Positions 16,618 to 26,335 of a stretch of DNA of 37,492 nucleotides are shown piece by piece. The position numbers and the translations under genes are program-made. The notes under the pieces were generated by a model. That model worked only from the letters and a program-made list of their open reading frames with translations, was not told the origin of the DNA and did no database searches. Positions within the stretch are counted from its first letter, which is position 1. Every line of letters begins with the position of its first letter. This DNA comes from an uncultured Gammaproteobacteria bacterium (GTDB taxonomy: Bacteria > Pseudomonadota > Gammaproteobacteria > UBA4575), in the NCBI GenBank assembly GCA_937922735.1, contig CALAJL010000060.1, forward strand, positions 1 to 37,492, read 5' to 3'.

Positions 16618-18285
16618 TTATTGTGCAGTATTATACAAGTTGTCGGCTATTTGGCTATCTCGTTTATAGATGTCAGGTCTAAAATTGATGACGCCATGCT
16701 CGTCTGCCCATGCTGTCATATAAGTGATATGTATTGGAATAGGATTTTCAAACCTTAGAACTTTTGTTTTATTGCGCTTTGCATAGTAGTCAAACTTTTC
16801 GCTGTCCCAATTCTCAGTGCCTGACATTAAAACTTTTGCAAATTCAAATGGATTTTCTACACGAACACAACCATGGCTAAAAGCACGATAATTCTGTGAA
16901 AATAAATTTCGTGATGGTGTATCGTGAAGGTAGACACTATAGTTATTTGGGAACATAAATTTTATTCTACCTAACGCATTGTTTTTGCCAGGATCTTGTC
17001 TGATGCGTAGTGGGGCATTTTCTAAATCAACATTTTTCCAATCAATAATACTTGAATCGATTATTGTATTTTTATTGTTAATTTTTGAAATAACTTTCAT
17101 ACCATTATTGATAAGATATTCGGGGTCTTCATGAAGTTTAGGTATTATTTCTTTCTTGGTGATTGAGGTAGGGACGTTCCAATATGGATTTAAGACCAGC
17201 TCAGATATCTGAGAGGTTAATACGGGTGTTTTATTTTCTTTCTTGCCTACCACTACACGTGCTTCATAAATCATTTTCCCATTTTCAATTACATACAGCA
17301 TGTAGTCAGGCACATTCACTAATATATATCGACTTTCACCAAGATCAGAGATTTGTTTTGCTCGATGCAAATTGACTTCCAGTTGGGTTATACGAGACTC
17401 GAAGGATTGATTAATTTCTTTAACTGTTCTTTTCCCTAGTACGCCATCCGCATCCAAGCCATGCCTAAGTTGAAAGTTACTAATTGCAATGGCTAATTCT
17501 TCATCATATATTTCATTTGATATCGTAGAATTTTTATAATCTCCTAACTTAGAAAGTCTGTTTTTTACTTTGATTACTTCAGGAGAAGCGTCACCTATAG
17601 CGAGAGATTTTTTTTGTAAAATTATCGGCTCAAAATCATCATTTAGTAGACGATAAGTTTCAATAGCATTTAATAGTCTAGTGTAAGGGTCTTGGTTTTG
17701 ATGCGGGGCAACAGCAACAATTCCAATGTTGTTATTGTATGCAGGGTGATTTTTGATTTCTGTCAAAAACGAGTTATTTTCAAATAACGCATATTCATCG
17801 GTCAAGTCATATGAGACAGGATTTTCATTAATATGATTGGCTAATTTTACGTAAGCATGTGTAAATGTAATATCGGATTTACTTAGAATGGTCTGGTCAT
17901 CAATGGTAGATTCTAAAAAGTATTTTATTATATCAAGATCATAATCACTCGGGTTTAAACCTAATTTGCGTGAATTTAAAATTGCTTTATATAAAGCATG
18001 CGCGTCATTGTTGTAGGTAAAACCATTACTCCAGATAGGGTTAAACTTCCTCGGTTCATATACTTTAATTACATCATTGATTAGTGGTAATGAAGAATTA
18101 TTTAACGCGTGTTGAAGTGCAATGTTTGTTGTGTTGTTAGTCTCATGATTGCTATTGGGCTGCGAAACATTATTAGCAAATACAGGAGAAAAAGTTATTG
18201 TTGTAATTAGCAATGCATTAATGCACCTTCGATATAATTTATCGATAAGCGCAGGCAAACCATTCATTGCTTTGATAACTAGCAT
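16618..18285 (-). CDS. ldtD: L,D-transpeptidase, LdtD/YcbB family
   Basis: This 555-residue secreted enzyme forms 3-3 peptidoglycan cross-links in the periplasm. Visible parts are an N-terminal signal or anchor (INALLITTITFSPVFA), a peptidoglycan-binding domain near residues 225-290 (GDASPEVIKVKNRLSKLGDY, FQLRHGLDADGVLGKRTV) and the YkuD catalytic domain. The catalytic motif is YRAFSHGCVRVENP, with Cys473. The family N-terminal scaffold is also present (YEPRKFNPIWSNG). Length agrees with YcbB (about 615) within normal range. AAGGAGAG eight bases upstream decides the start. It probably forms an operon with the DUF882 gene. Confidence 0.9.
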   Translation of the reverse strand: MLVIKAMNGLPALIDKLYRRCINALLITTITFSPVFANNVSQPNSNHETNNTTNIALQHALNNSSLPLINDVIKVYEPRKFNPIWSNGFTYNNDAHALYKAILNSRKLGLNPSDYDLDIIKYFLESTIDDQTILSKSDITFTHAYVKLANHINENPVSYDLTDEYALFENNSFLTEIKNHPAYNNNIGIVAVAPHQNQDPYTRLLNAIETYRLLNDDFEPIILQKKSLAIGDASPEVIKVKNRLSKLGDYKNSTISNEIYDEELAIAISNFQLRHGLDADGVLGKRTVKEINQSFESRITQLEVNLHRAKQISDLGESRYILVNVPDYMLYVIENGKMIYEARVVVGKKENKTPVLTSQISELVLNPYWNVPTSITKKEIIPKLHEDPEYLINNGMKVISKINNKNTIIDSSIIDWKNVDLENAPLRIRQDPGKNNALGRIKFMFPNNYSVYLHDTPSRNLFSQNYRAFSHGCVRVENPFEFAKVLMSGTENWDSEKFDYYAKRNKTKVLRFENPIPIHITYMTAWADEHGVINFRPDIYKRDSQIADNLYNTAQ

Positions 18286-18615
18286 CTTGTCTCTCTCCTT
18301 AGAAGTGATTCACTTTCCGTATGAATACACTCACTTAGTGTAAGGCAGGAATTCTGAAGCTTCTTTGTGCTAGATCACGACTATGATAAATAGCGATGCG
18401 ATTTAATGATAAATCTTAAAATCCTTATATAACATGAATATTCAATGAGTTATTTAATCGCATAATTCTCTTCAAGAGAAAATAGCAAAACTCTTATAGT
18501 GAGGCTTGATAGATTATATTTTCATATGCAATCTGGTCTAGCGAGATATCTGCCTATAACCAATTCATTTCTGGTGTTATATTTGCGCTCAAGACAAGGA
18601 TGAAGAATTAGTTAC
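18286..18615. other. Divergent intergenic region between ldtD and cysS
   Basis: These 330 bases hold promoters and leaders for two divergent genes. The ldtD Shine-Dalgarno is at the left end and the cysS one (AAGGATGAAG) at the right end. The candidate cysS promoter with a palindrome is at 18466-18500. I see no tRNA, small gene or terminator in the remainder. Confidence 0.6.
18466..18500 (+). promoter_or_regulatory. Palindrome followed by a TATAGT -10, candidate cysS promoter
   Basis: TTCTCTT-C-AAGAGAA (18466-18480) is a 15-base palindrome. Its right half overlaps the -35 position of a TATAGT (18495-18500). The -35 itself is poor (3/6), so the site would need an activator or be a hairpin in a longer leader. 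Distance to cysS is 115 bases. Confidence 0.35.
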
Positions 18616-19992
18616 ATGAAGATACACATCTACAATACGCTTACACGTAAAAAAGAAGAATTTATACCTGGTGACCCTAAAAGAGTAACCATGTATGTGT
18701 GTGGGCCAACGGTTTACAGTCATCCACATATTGGTAATGCAAGACCAGCTGTGGTTTTTGATACATTTTTCAGGTTATTGCAACATGAGTTTACTAATGT
18801 TGTGTATACGCGAAACATCACTGATGTAGATGACAAAATAAATGCTTCTGCACAGCAGGAAAATACTTCTATAGACACTATTAGTAAACGCTTTACAGAC
18901 ATCTATCATCAAGACATGGGTGCGCTTGGTGTATTGCCACCAACTATTGAGCCACGTGTGACGGAGCATATGCCGCAAATCATAAATATGATTCAACGGT
19001 TGATTGATAACGGTCATGCGTATGAAGCAGAAAGGCACGTGCTTTTTGATGTGCCATCTTATAAAGAATACGGAAAGCTTTCTGGGCGTGATCAAAATGA
19101 GATGTTAGCGGGTGCACGTGTTGAGATTGCGCCCTTTAAAAAAGATCCTTCTGACTTCGTATTGTGGAAACCTTCTACTGAAGATCAGCCAGCTTGGGAC
19201 AGTCCATGGGGTGCTGGACGACCGGGATGGCATATCGAATGTTCGGCTATGATAGAAGAACATCTAGGGCAAACGATTGATATACACGGTGGCGGTCAAG
19301 ATTTAGTGTTTCCACATCACGAAAATGAAAGAGCGCAGACTACATGTGTGCATGGTGGCAATTTGTTTAGCCGTTATTGGATGCATAATGGATTTGTAAA
19401 TGTAGACCAGGAAAAAATGTCAAAGTCGATTGGCAATGTCTTGTTAGTTAAAGAGTTGTTAGAGCAAGCTTCGGGTGAGGCTATACGCGTGACATTGTTA
19501 AGTACTCATTATAGAAGCCCATTGGACTGGACGGACGATGCATTAAAACAATCTACCAGAATATTGGATAAACTATATGGCGCACTACAAGAATTACAAG
19601 ATGTGGAAGTGGAAGTCTCTTCAGATGATGTGACGGATGAATTTTTGCATGCTCTTAAAGATGATTTGAATACACCCGCAGCATTTGCAGAGCTACATAA
19701 GCTCGCCAAGCGGGCTAATACGGAAAAAGAAACTGTCTCAAGGAGTGTTCTAAAAAAACAAATTATAGCTTCCGGTAATATCCTAGGAATACTGCAACAA
19801 AATCCGAATGAGTGGTTTCAGGGAGACAGTGATACTGATGAAAGTGAAATTCAAAAATTATTAGATTTAAGAGCACAAGCTAAAAAAGATAAGAATTTTG
19901 CTTTGGCGGATGAAATTCGCGATAAAATTACTGCTATGGGAATACAAATACTGGATCACCCCGATGGTAGTTCGAGTTGGAGAAGACTCTAA
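18616..19992 (+). CDS. cysS: Cysteinyl-tRNA synthetase
   Basis: This 458-residue class I aminoacyl-tRNA synthetase charges tRNA-Cys in the cytoplasm. The signature HPHIGNAR (HIGH motif) and EKMSKSIGN (KMSKS motif) are intact. The zinc site is visible as Cys29 (YVCGPTVY), the cysteine of WHIECSAM, and HHENERAQ. Length matches the family (about 460). The start has AAGGATGAAG upstream and gives the conserved IYNTLTRKKEEF N-terminus. The next gene begins 27 bases downstream and may be co-transcribed. Confidence 0.97.
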   Translation: MKIHIYNTLTRKKEEFIPGDPKRVTMYVCGPTVYSHPHIGNARPAVVFDTFFRLLQHEFTNVVYTRNITDVDDKINASAQQENTSIDTISKRFTDIYHQDMGALGVLPPTIEPRVTEHMPQIINMIQRLIDNGHAYEAERHVLFDVPSYKEYGKLSGRDQNEMLAGARVEIAPFKKDPSDFVLWKPSTEDQPAWDSPWGAGRPGWHIECSAMIEEHLGQTIDIHGGGQDLVFPHHENERAQTTCVHGGNLFSRYWMHNGFVNVDQEKMSKSIGNVLLVKELLEQASGEAIRVTLLSTHYRSPLDWTDDALKQSTRILDKLYGALQELQDVEVEVSSDDVTDEFLHALKDDLNTPAAFAELHKLAKRANTEKETVSRSVLKKQIIASGNILGILQQNPNEWFQGDSDTDESEIQKLLDLRAQAKKDKNFALADEIRDKITAMGIQILDHPDGSSSWRRL

Positions 19993-20019
19993 AAGTATAA
20001 TGAACCGGAGGAGAGTTTT

Positions 20020-20763
20020 ATGAATGATGCAAGTGTAAATAGTGCGACTGTTAAAAAAGGATTTAGTGGTAAGCAGGTATTTTTAATTATTCTAGCAACA
20101 ATTTTCGTTGCAGTTGTATTGACGTACTTTGTGCTTCAGCATTATGTGTTTGCGAAGGAGTTTAAACCTGTACTTTTGTCACAATCTGAAACTGTAGAAT
20201 TAAATGAAAAATTGCAAGCATTAGGTTTTCAACCTGACACAAGCAATGTTAATAACGAACCAAAAAAGAAAAAACCATTCTGGGGTTCCGGTGATAAAAA
20301 AGTAGAAGAAGCAGAAGAATATGAAAGCGAGTCTGTGTTAACACCTGAAGCTTATAGTGAAGATGCTTCTAAGCGTGAAATTAACTTTAGTGAAAAAGAG
20401 CTTAATGCAATGCTCGCTAAAAATACGGATATGGCTAAACGTGTGGCGATAGATCTAGCTAATGATTTAGCAAGTGCAAAAATGATTATACCTATGGATC
20501 CAGATTTTCCATTTATAGGTGGTAAAACTTTAAGGGTAAATACTGGTTTAGGTTTATCTTTTGCAAATGATCGGCCGGTAGTGATATTGAAGGGCGTTAG
20601 CATTATGGGTGTGCCGATTCCAAACGCATGGCTTGGGAATTTAAAAAATGTTGATTTGGTTCAGGAATTTGGTTTAGAGAGCGGTTTTTGGAAGACCTTT
20701 TCTGCTGGTGTTGAGTATATTAATGTTGCAGATGGAATGTTGCAGATTAAGTTAAAAGAATAA
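20020..20763 (+). CDS. Membrane-anchored protein of unknown function
   Basis: This 247-residue protein has a single N-terminal transmembrane helix (about residues 21-43, VFLIILATIFVAVVLTYFVLQ). A basic and then acidic linker follows (KKKKPFWGSGDKKVEEAEEYE, about 85-105), then a soluble domain (about 120-247) starting REINFSEKELNAMLAKN. The domain is mostly beta (LRVNTGLGLSFANDRPVVIL). The layout, a helix plus 'SEKELNxxL' and strands, loosely recalls YpmS/DUF2140-type extracytoplasmic proteins, but I cannot assign it. A strong Shine-Dalgarno (CCGGAGGAGAG) supports the start. Confidence 0.7.
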   Translation: MNDASVNSATVKKGFSGKQVFLIILATIFVAVVLTYFVLQHYVFAKEFKPVLLSQSETVELNEKLQALGFQPDTSNVNNEPKKKKPFWGSGDKKVEEAEEYESESVLTPEAYSEDASKREINFSEKELNAMLAKNTDMAKRVAIDLANDLASAKMIIPMDPDFPFIGGKTLRVNTGLGLSFANDRPVVILKGVSIMGVPIPNAWLGNLKNVDLVQEFGLESGFWKTFSAGVEYINVADGMLQIKLKE

Positions 20764-20807
20764 GTGTTTTTTAGTTGGTTATTAAATTGCTTAGGATGAT
20801 GATTTAA

Positions 20808-21080
20808 ATGCATGGGTTCGTTCCACCCGATCCCGATGGTGGTGTTTCAGAATTACAATTTGCCGTAATTTATGCCCCAAAATTAAATAAATCTGGGCGG
20901 AATCGTAAACGTTTTTCTGCTAATTGTGTAGAAATCAAAGCTACAGAAAATGAAGCACATGAAGATGAGGATCATCAGAAAAATCTGTATGCTGCAAGAG
21001 TGCTGGGGCCGTCCAAATCATCTGAAGGCCAATATATTTTCTATTTGGTTGAATGGTTACTATCTAATACAGATGCATAG
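20808..21080 (+). CDS. Hypothetical 90-aa protein next to the H4MPT cluster
   Basis: I do not recognise this protein. It is soluble. A strand-like start (SELQFAVIYAPKLNKSGRNRKRF) leads to an acidic middle (ENEAHEDEDHQKN) and a C-terminal segment (LYAARVLGPSKSSEGQYIFYLVEWLL). AGGATGATGAT lies upstream of the ATG. It ends 54 bases before mptG and reads the same way, so it may be the first gene of the H4MPT transcript. No catalytic motif can be seen. Confidence 0.55.
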   Translation: MHGFVPPDPDGGVSELQFAVIYAPKLNKSGRNRKRFSANCVEIKATENEAHEDEDHQKNLYAARVLGPSKSSEGQYIFYLVEWLLSNTDA

Positions 21081-21134
21081 ATTTATCCGTAAAACATAAG
21101 GTCATATTGCTCAATATCGAATAGAATTAGCGTT

Positions 21135-22148
21135 ATGAATTCGACGCCGATATATGTAGAAGCTCCAGCACGTTTGCACTTGGGGTTTTTGGATCTTAAT
21201 GGTGGCTTGGGAAGGCGTTTTGGCAGTGTTGGGCTAACATTAGATGGATTAGCTACTAAGATCATTGCGCGACCTGCTGACCAACTTAAAGTCATAGGTG
21301 ATCCGACTGGCCGTGTTCAGAAATACGCAGAAAAATTTATTGCCTACAAAGGTTTGTCTGATAACTTCGAGCTAGAAGTCGTGGAACAGATTCTAGGTCA
21401 TTCCGGTTTAGGCTCTGGCACTCAGTTAGCTATTGCAGTCGGCACAGCACTTTCTAGGTTATTTGGACTCGAGACAAAAAGCGCTGAGATTGCCGTTTTA
21501 TCAAACCGTGGCGCTAGATCAGGTATTGGTATCGGAGCATTTGATCGAGGCGGGTTTTTAGTTGACGCGGGACGAAATTCAGAAAGTACGGTGCCGCCAA
21601 TAATTTCTCGATTGGCATTTCCATCGAATTGGCGCGCAATACTCATCTTTGATAAAAGTCAGCGTGGGCTTCACGGGCAAGATGAAGATGCATCATTTGC
21701 TAAATTGCCTGATTTTTCGCCACAAACGGCGGATAAGCTATGTCGATTAGTGATTATGCAGATTTTGCCAGCGGTATGTGAACAAAGCATTGATATCTTT
21801 AATCAGGGTATATACGAACTACAAAAATGTATTGGTGAATATTTCGCGTCAGCTCAAGGAGGGCGTTATACTAGTCCCGCAGTCGCAGAGGCATGTGGTT
21901 TTCTAGAGTCTTTAGGTGTGCAAGGAGTGGGCCAAAGCTCCTGGGGACCTACAGGATTTGCATTTGTTGACAGTGAAACAAATGCGCATTTAATGTTGAG
22001 AAAGTTACAGTCAAAATTTGAGTCTGTTGAAGAGTTAAATTTTAAGATCGTTTCAGCTAGAAATACTGGAGCAGTCGTGAAAAATTTAGAACAAAAAGAT
22101 TTAGAAAAACAAGAAATTACTTCTTTGTCAAAATCAAATAAGTCTTAA
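21135..22148 (+). CDS. mptG: Beta-ribofuranosylaminobenzene 5'-phosphate synthase
   Basis: This 337-residue GHMP-fold protein matches beta-RFAP synthase (Orf4 of methylotroph clusters). It couples 4-aminobenzoate with phosphoribosyl diphosphate, the first committed step of H4MPT synthesis, in the cytoplasm. Seen are the N-terminal EAPARLHLGFLDLNG, the GHMP glycine motif LGHSGLGSGTQLAIAVG, GARSGIGIGAFDRGGF and the C-terminal GQSSWGPTGFAF. No clear Shine-Dalgarno precedes the ATG. The C-terminus is lysine-rich and variable. Its substrate 4-aminobenzoate would come from the pabB product encoded 11 kb downstream. Confidence 0.93.
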   Translation: MNSTPIYVEAPARLHLGFLDLNGGLGRRFGSVGLTLDGLATKIIARPADQLKVIGDPTGRVQKYAEKFIAYKGLSDNFELEVVEQILGHSGLGSGTQLAIAVGTALSRLFGLETKSAEIAVLSNRGARSGIGIGAFDRGGFLVDAGRNSESTVPPIISRLAFPSNWRAILIFDKSQRGLHGQDEDASFAKLPDFSPQTADKLCRLVIMQILPAVCEQSIDIFNQGIYELQKCIGEYFASAQGGRYTSPAVAEACGFLESLGVQGVGQSSWGPTGFAFVDSETNAHLMLRKLQSKFESVEELNFKIVSARNTGAVVKNLEQKDLEKQEITSLSKSNKS

Positions 22149-22243
22149 TATAAAACCAAATATTTGCAAGCATAAATATGATATATATTTAGTGCATGTT
22201 TTTAATTAACATCATCTATAGAAGAGAAATAAGAGAGTAAAAA

Positions 22244-23152
22244 ATGGAAAAGCCATATATCCTTCACATGTTCACCCCCGCAAAAAATTTAAGTCCTTTT
22301 GACGTTAACATGGCACTAGATGCTGGTTGGGATAACGCAGTGGGTTATACAGACGTAGAAAAGGATGATGTTCAAGCCTTAACGCAAGATGCAATTTTCT
22401 CACGTAGTCCATCTGGCCTTAAGCGCACAGGTATATTTTTAGGTGGGCGCGATATGCATATGGCAATGGATATGATGGAAATCGTTCAAGAATCAATGGT
22501 GCCACCCTTTAAGGTTTCGTGTTTTGCTGACCCTAGTGGAGCTTTTACAACTGCTGCGGGCATGGTTGCGTCGGTTGAGCAAGCATTGAAAGATAAGCAT
22601 GATACTGATCTTAATGGCAAGTGCGTAATTGTCATGGGCGGAACAGGGCCAGTAGGTTCTACTGCTGCTGTTTTGGCCGCCAAAGCTGGTGCGGCTAGCG
22701 TGAAAATTTTAGGTCGTAAAAAAGATAAATCACAACGTGTGGCAGCGTTATGTAATAGCGAATACGGTGCTGATCTGACTGGAATTGAAGGTGAGGCTAA
22801 TGATGAGATTGATGCAATTGTGGATAAGGCTGATGTGATTTTGGCTTGTGCTGCAGCGGGTGTTCAAGTAATTACAGAAGAACATATCAAAAACGCCGCG
22901 ACAGGGTTAAAAGTTGCTGCTGATGTAAACGCAGTACCACCATCAGGGATTTATGGACTTGATGTGATGGGTGCATGTGAGCCAATTGAAGGTTCCAAGA
23001 ATGCATTTGGAATAGGTGCATTGGCAATTGGTAACGTGAAATACCAAACCCAACACAGATTACTGAAAGAGATGCATGATCGAGATGAGCCTATCTATAT
23101 TCATTTTGAGCGTGCGTTTGAAGTAGCTAGAGAAATTGTGCAAGGAAAATAA
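22244..23152 (+). CDS. mtdB: NAD(P)-dependent methylene-H4MPT dehydrogenase
   Basis: This 302-residue enzyme oxidises methylene-H4MPT to methenyl-H4MPT with NAD(P)+, the second step of H4MPT-linked formaldehyde oxidation. The N-terminal KPYILHMFTPAKNLSPFDVNMA and the Rossmann motif VIVMGGTGPVGSTAAVLAAKAG are characteristic. GRKKDKSQRVAAL follows and probably reads the cofactor phosphate. Length agrees with MtdB (about 300). The Shine-Dalgarno is AAGAGAG. It sits between mptG and orf5, the usual gene neighbourhood in methylotrophs. Confidence 0.95.
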   Translation: MEKPYILHMFTPAKNLSPFDVNMALDAGWDNAVGYTDVEKDDVQALTQDAIFSRSPSGLKRTGIFLGGRDMHMAMDMMEIVQESMVPPFKVSCFADPSGAFTTAAGMVASVEQALKDKHDTDLNGKCVIVMGGTGPVGSTAAVLAAKAGAASVKILGRKKDKSQRVAALCNSEYGADLTGIEGEANDEIDAIVDKADVILACAAAGVQVITEEHIKNAATGLKVAADVNAVPPSGIYGLDVMGACEPIEGSKNAFGIGALAIGNVKYQTQHRLLKEMHDRDEPIYIHFERAFEVAREIVQGK

Positions 23153-23187
23153 CTCACTAATATTTTTATAAGGTCAAGGCTTTAACC

Positions 23188-24291
23188 TTGCCTAATTATT
23201 TGGTTTTAGCTACATCTGGCCGTGCAATTGCGCAAGGTATAACGTCATTAGGATGTACGGTTGCTGTTGTAGATGGGTTTGGAGATTGTGATACTCATGC
23301 AGCAGCAACTGAAGCTTTAAAAATCGAACGATCTTACTTTGGTCTGGATCACGACAGTGTATTGCGGTCAGTTCAAGACTTGCAGACTAGAATGTCCTTC
23401 GATGGAGTACTGTTTGACGCTGCAATTGAATCAGATCCACAGTTACTGGATGCAATTAATATATTCCCCATACTTGGTAACTCAAGACATGTTATAGAGA
23501 CAGTAAAAAATGCTGAGATATTTTTTTCAACATTAGATCAGTACTCCATTCCCTATCCTGAAACTAAGCTTCATTTATCACCACAAGAGTACTCTAGTGA
23601 TATGTGGCTAGTGAAACATGCACAAGGAACAGGAGGAGTGGGGGTAACGGCTACAAATACAGATGTTGATATAACTAAAAACGTCTACTTTCAAAAAAAA
23701 TTAAACGGTAAAAGTTTTTCGATTACTCTTTTGGCAAATGGAGATGATCTATTTGCATTAGGTTTCAATACATTATGGAGTGAGTCGCTTGGACAATCAG
23801 TTCCTTATGCATATGCAGGAGCTATTAATCAAGTAAAGCTTGCAGATAATATTCTAGAAACCGCCTTGAGCTATGCAAAAGTGTTAGTTAAAGAGTTCAA
23901 GCTTGTAGGATTGAATAGTATCGATTTTATATATGCAGAACATTCAATGTATGTTCTAGAAATTAATCCGCGCATTCCTGCAACCTATGAGTTATATGAG
24001 ACTAAACACGGTGAATTGATGGAGCGACATATTCAGGCATGCGTGCATCAGCAGTTGCCAGAAGTAATAAGTAAACCATTATTACGAGCCCATGCGGTAG
24101 TGTATGCCCCAAAAGATATAACTATTCCAGCAGACGTATCTTGGCCACTCTGGACAGCCGACAGGCCGCAAGCGCTAGAGTTGATTAAGAAATTAGACCC
24201 GCTATGTAGTATTTTTGCAGGAGGTAAGAATTACTCTCAGGTGAATGATTCGATAAAAACACGCAAACGTACTATTTTAAGTAAATTTTAA
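23188..24291 (+). CDS. orf5: ATP-grasp protein of the H4MPT cluster (Orf5)
   Basis: This 367-residue ATP-grasp protein corresponds to Orf5 of methylotroph H4MPT gene clusters. The N-terminal domain starts YLVLATSGRAIAQGI. The ATP-grasp core contains WLVKHAQGTGGVGVT and the metal-binding end YVLEINPRIPATYELYE. Mutants of orf5 in Methylobacterium lose the H4MPT pathway, but the exact ligation is not settled in my knowledge. The start is a TTG (AAGG about 12-16 bases upstream); no ATG or GTG gives a fuller N-terminus. It is 35 bases after mtdB. Confidence 0.85.
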   Translation: MPNYLVLATSGRAIAQGITSLGCTVAVVDGFGDCDTHAAATEALKIERSYFGLDHDSVLRSVQDLQTRMSFDGVLFDAAIESDPQLLDAINIFPILGNSRHVIETVKNAEIFFSTLDQYSIPYPETKLHLSPQEYSSDMWLVKHAQGTGGVGVTATNTDVDITKNVYFQKKLNGKSFSITLLANGDDLFALGFNTLWSESLGQSVPYAYAGAINQVKLADNILETALSYAKVLVKEFKLVGLNSIDFIYAEHSMYVLEINPRIPATYELYETKHGELMERHIQACVHQQLPEVISKPLLRAHAVVYAPKDITIPADVSWPLWTADRPQALELIKKLDPLCSIFAGGKNYSQVNDSIKTRKRTILSKF

Positions 24292-24399
24292 GTTAAGTAG
24301 TAAAGAAATTTTCTAGCAAAGCCTGGCAATGTTAGGTGATTACGTTTAATTTACCTTTATTTAACCAACCACTCATTACAATTAAGAAGGAAGAAGTCG

Positions 24400-25344
24400 A
24401 TGATCAGTGTAAATGAATTAGCAAAACCATTAGTACATGAACTGATATCTAAAAGTGAAGCATTACGAGTTAATGTTGGAAAGTTTTCTAATGGTGCGAC
24501 TTATATAGATGCCGGTATTGAATGTGTTGGTGGATTAGAGGCTGGAAGGATAATTGCTGAAATATGCATGGGCGGTTTGGGGAATGTGAATCTATATCAT
24601 GCATCTGCTATAGGGGATTGGCCTTTGTCTCTGCATGTACACACATCACATCCCGTATTAGCTTGTTTAGCAAGCCAATATGCTGGCTGGAGCCTATCAC
24701 ATGAAAAATTTCATGCGCTAGGTTCAGGTCCGGGTCGTGCAATTGCATTAAAAGAACCTTTGTTCGAAGAACTTGGTTATAAAGACGAATGTGATAGTGC
24801 CGTGTTTGTGCTTGAGGTGGATACACTGCCACCTATCGAAGTTATTGATAAGGTTGCTGAAACATGCAAACTGGCACCAAGTGCACTGACATTTATTTTA
24901 ACTCCAACAAGCTCTATAGCTGGAAACATGCAAGTAGTTGCTCGTGTGCTAGAAGTTGCATTGCACAAAACTCATGAATTACATTTTCCGTTAGATCATA
25001 TTCTTGATGGTTCCGCTAGCGCACCGCTGTCTCCACCGATCCCTGATTTCGTAAAAGCCATGGGCCGCACGAATGATGCAATCTTATTTGCAGGCAGAGT
25101 GCAATTGTTTGTAAAAGGAGATGATGTTGCTGCAGAAAAATTAGCGAAAGAGTTGCCTTCAAGTACATCTCGAGATTATGGGAAACCGTTTGCACAAATC
25201 TTCAAAGATTATGAATATGATTTCTTTAAAGTTGATCCAATGTTATTTAGTCCTGCATCGGTAATGGTTACAGCAGTAGATAGTGGTAAAACATTCCGTG
25301 GAGGTGCTTTAGACTCTGCTTTATTAGAAAAATCATTTACATAA
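24400..25344 (+). CDS. mch: Methenyl-H4MPT cyclohydrolase
   Basis: This 314-residue enzyme hydrolyses methenyl-H4MPT to N5-formyl-H4MPT in the cytoplasm. Conserved stretches seen are [17 protein letters not shown], the core [21 protein letters not shown] and the C-terminal [43 protein letters not shown]. Length matches the family (about 315-325). The Shine-Dalgarno is strong (AAGGAAGAAG). The upstream gap of 108 bases could hold an additional promoter. The next gene starts nine bases downstream. Confidence 0.96.
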   Translation: MISVNELAKPLVHELISKSEALRVNVGKFSNGATYIDAGIECVGGLEAGRIIAEICMGGLGNVNLYHASAIGDWPLSLHVHTSHPVLACLASQYAGWSLSHEKFHALGSGPGRAIALKEPLFEELGYKDECDSAVFVLEVDTLPPIEVIDKVAETCKLAPSALTFILTPTSSIAGNMQVVARVLEVALHKTHELHFPLDHILDGSASAPLSPPIPDFVKAMGRTNDAILFAGRVQLFVKGDDVAAEKLAKELPSSTSRDYGKPFAQIFKDYEYDFFKVDPMLFSPASVMVTAVDSGKTFRGGALDSALLEKSFT

Positions 25345-25353
25345 TACAATTCT

Positions 25354-26268
25354 GTGTCAAAGCATATTGCATTAGTTACGGATGATCCTGGCTGGCATGG
25401 ACGACAGCTTCATGATGCGTTTTTAAGAAAAGGTTATAAATGTACAAACGTATCGCTGGCTGACTGCTATATTAATGTTGGTTGTGGTGATGACACTGAA
25501 AAAAATAAAAATACTTTATATATACCTGGATTTGAAGATTCATTGCCGGATGGTGTATTTGTGCGTGGAGTGCAGGGGGGGACCTTAGAAGAAGTCGTCT
25601 TTTATTTGGATGTACTTCATGCCTTGCATGAATTAAATATTCTTGTGTATAACAGTGCTCGAGCCATTGAACGTAGTGTTGATAAAGGCATGACAAGTTT
25701 TTTGTTGGACCAGGCCGGTATACTTACGCCACCCACCTGGGTTGGAAATGATGTCCATCAGGCTTACTCTTTTATTCGAAGAGAATTAGCGTTAGGTAAT
25801 AAAGTGGTTGCTAAGCCACTATTTGGATCGCAAGGAAAAGATCTGCAGCTTATTTCTAAGGCTGAGGATATTACAAATTTTAAGGTCTACAATAAAATTT
25901 ATTACTTGCAACGCTTTATAACAACGGGTGATCAAAGCGCGTTTGATTGGCGAGTATTTGTCATTGGGGATGAGGTGGTTGCTTGTATGAAAAGAGAAGG
26001 GATGGATTGGATTAGCAATGTTGCAAATGGTGGCAAGTGTTACTCAGCAATGATAGATGACCAGTTTGCGAGTATCTCAAAACGGGCTGTGCGTGCAGTC
26101 GATATGCATTATGCAGGTGTTGACGTTATGCAAGATCTACATGGCAAATTGTGGGTTACTGAAGTGAATAGTATTCCCGCCTGGAAAGGTTTGGAAAGTG
26201 TAAATAATCTTGTAGTTGCCGATAAACTTGTCGAGAATTTCATAAATAGTATGGGTGTTGGGAACTGA
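25354..26268 (+). CDS. orf9: RimK-like ATP-grasp ligase of the H4MPT cluster (Orf9)
   Basis: This 304-residue protein is a RimK-family ATP-grasp alpha-L-glutamate-ligase-like enzyme and corresponds to Orf9 of methylotroph clusters. Seen are the N-terminal ALVTDDPGWHGRQL, the ATP-binding KVVAKPLFGSQGKDL, FDWRVFVIGDEVVACMKR and the metal-binding VTEVNSIPAWKGLE. It is related to archaeal MptN, so a role in adding glutamate to the cofactor is likely but not shown. The start is a GTG nine bases after mch and without a clear Shine-Dalgarno, so translation may depend on ribosomes finishing mch. Confidence 0.87.
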   Translation: MSKHIALVTDDPGWHGRQLHDAFLRKGYKCTNVSLADCYINVGCGDDTEKNKNTLYIPGFEDSLPDGVFVRGVQGGTLEEVVFYLDVLHALHELNILVYNSARAIERSVDKGMTSFLLDQAGILTPPTWVGNDVHQAYSFIRRELALGNKVVAKPLFGSQGKDLQLISKAEDITNFKVYNKIYYLQRFITTGDQSAFDWRVFVIGDEVVACMKREGMDWISNVANGGKCYSAMIDDQFASISKRAVRAVDMHYAGVDVMQDLHGKLWVTEVNSIPAWKGLESVNNLVVADKLVENFINSMGVGN

Positions 26269-26335
26269 TACTTAGTATCAAATTTCTAATTCATAGTTTT
26301 AGTGCTTATTTCACTTTCATAATTTAATTGCGATA

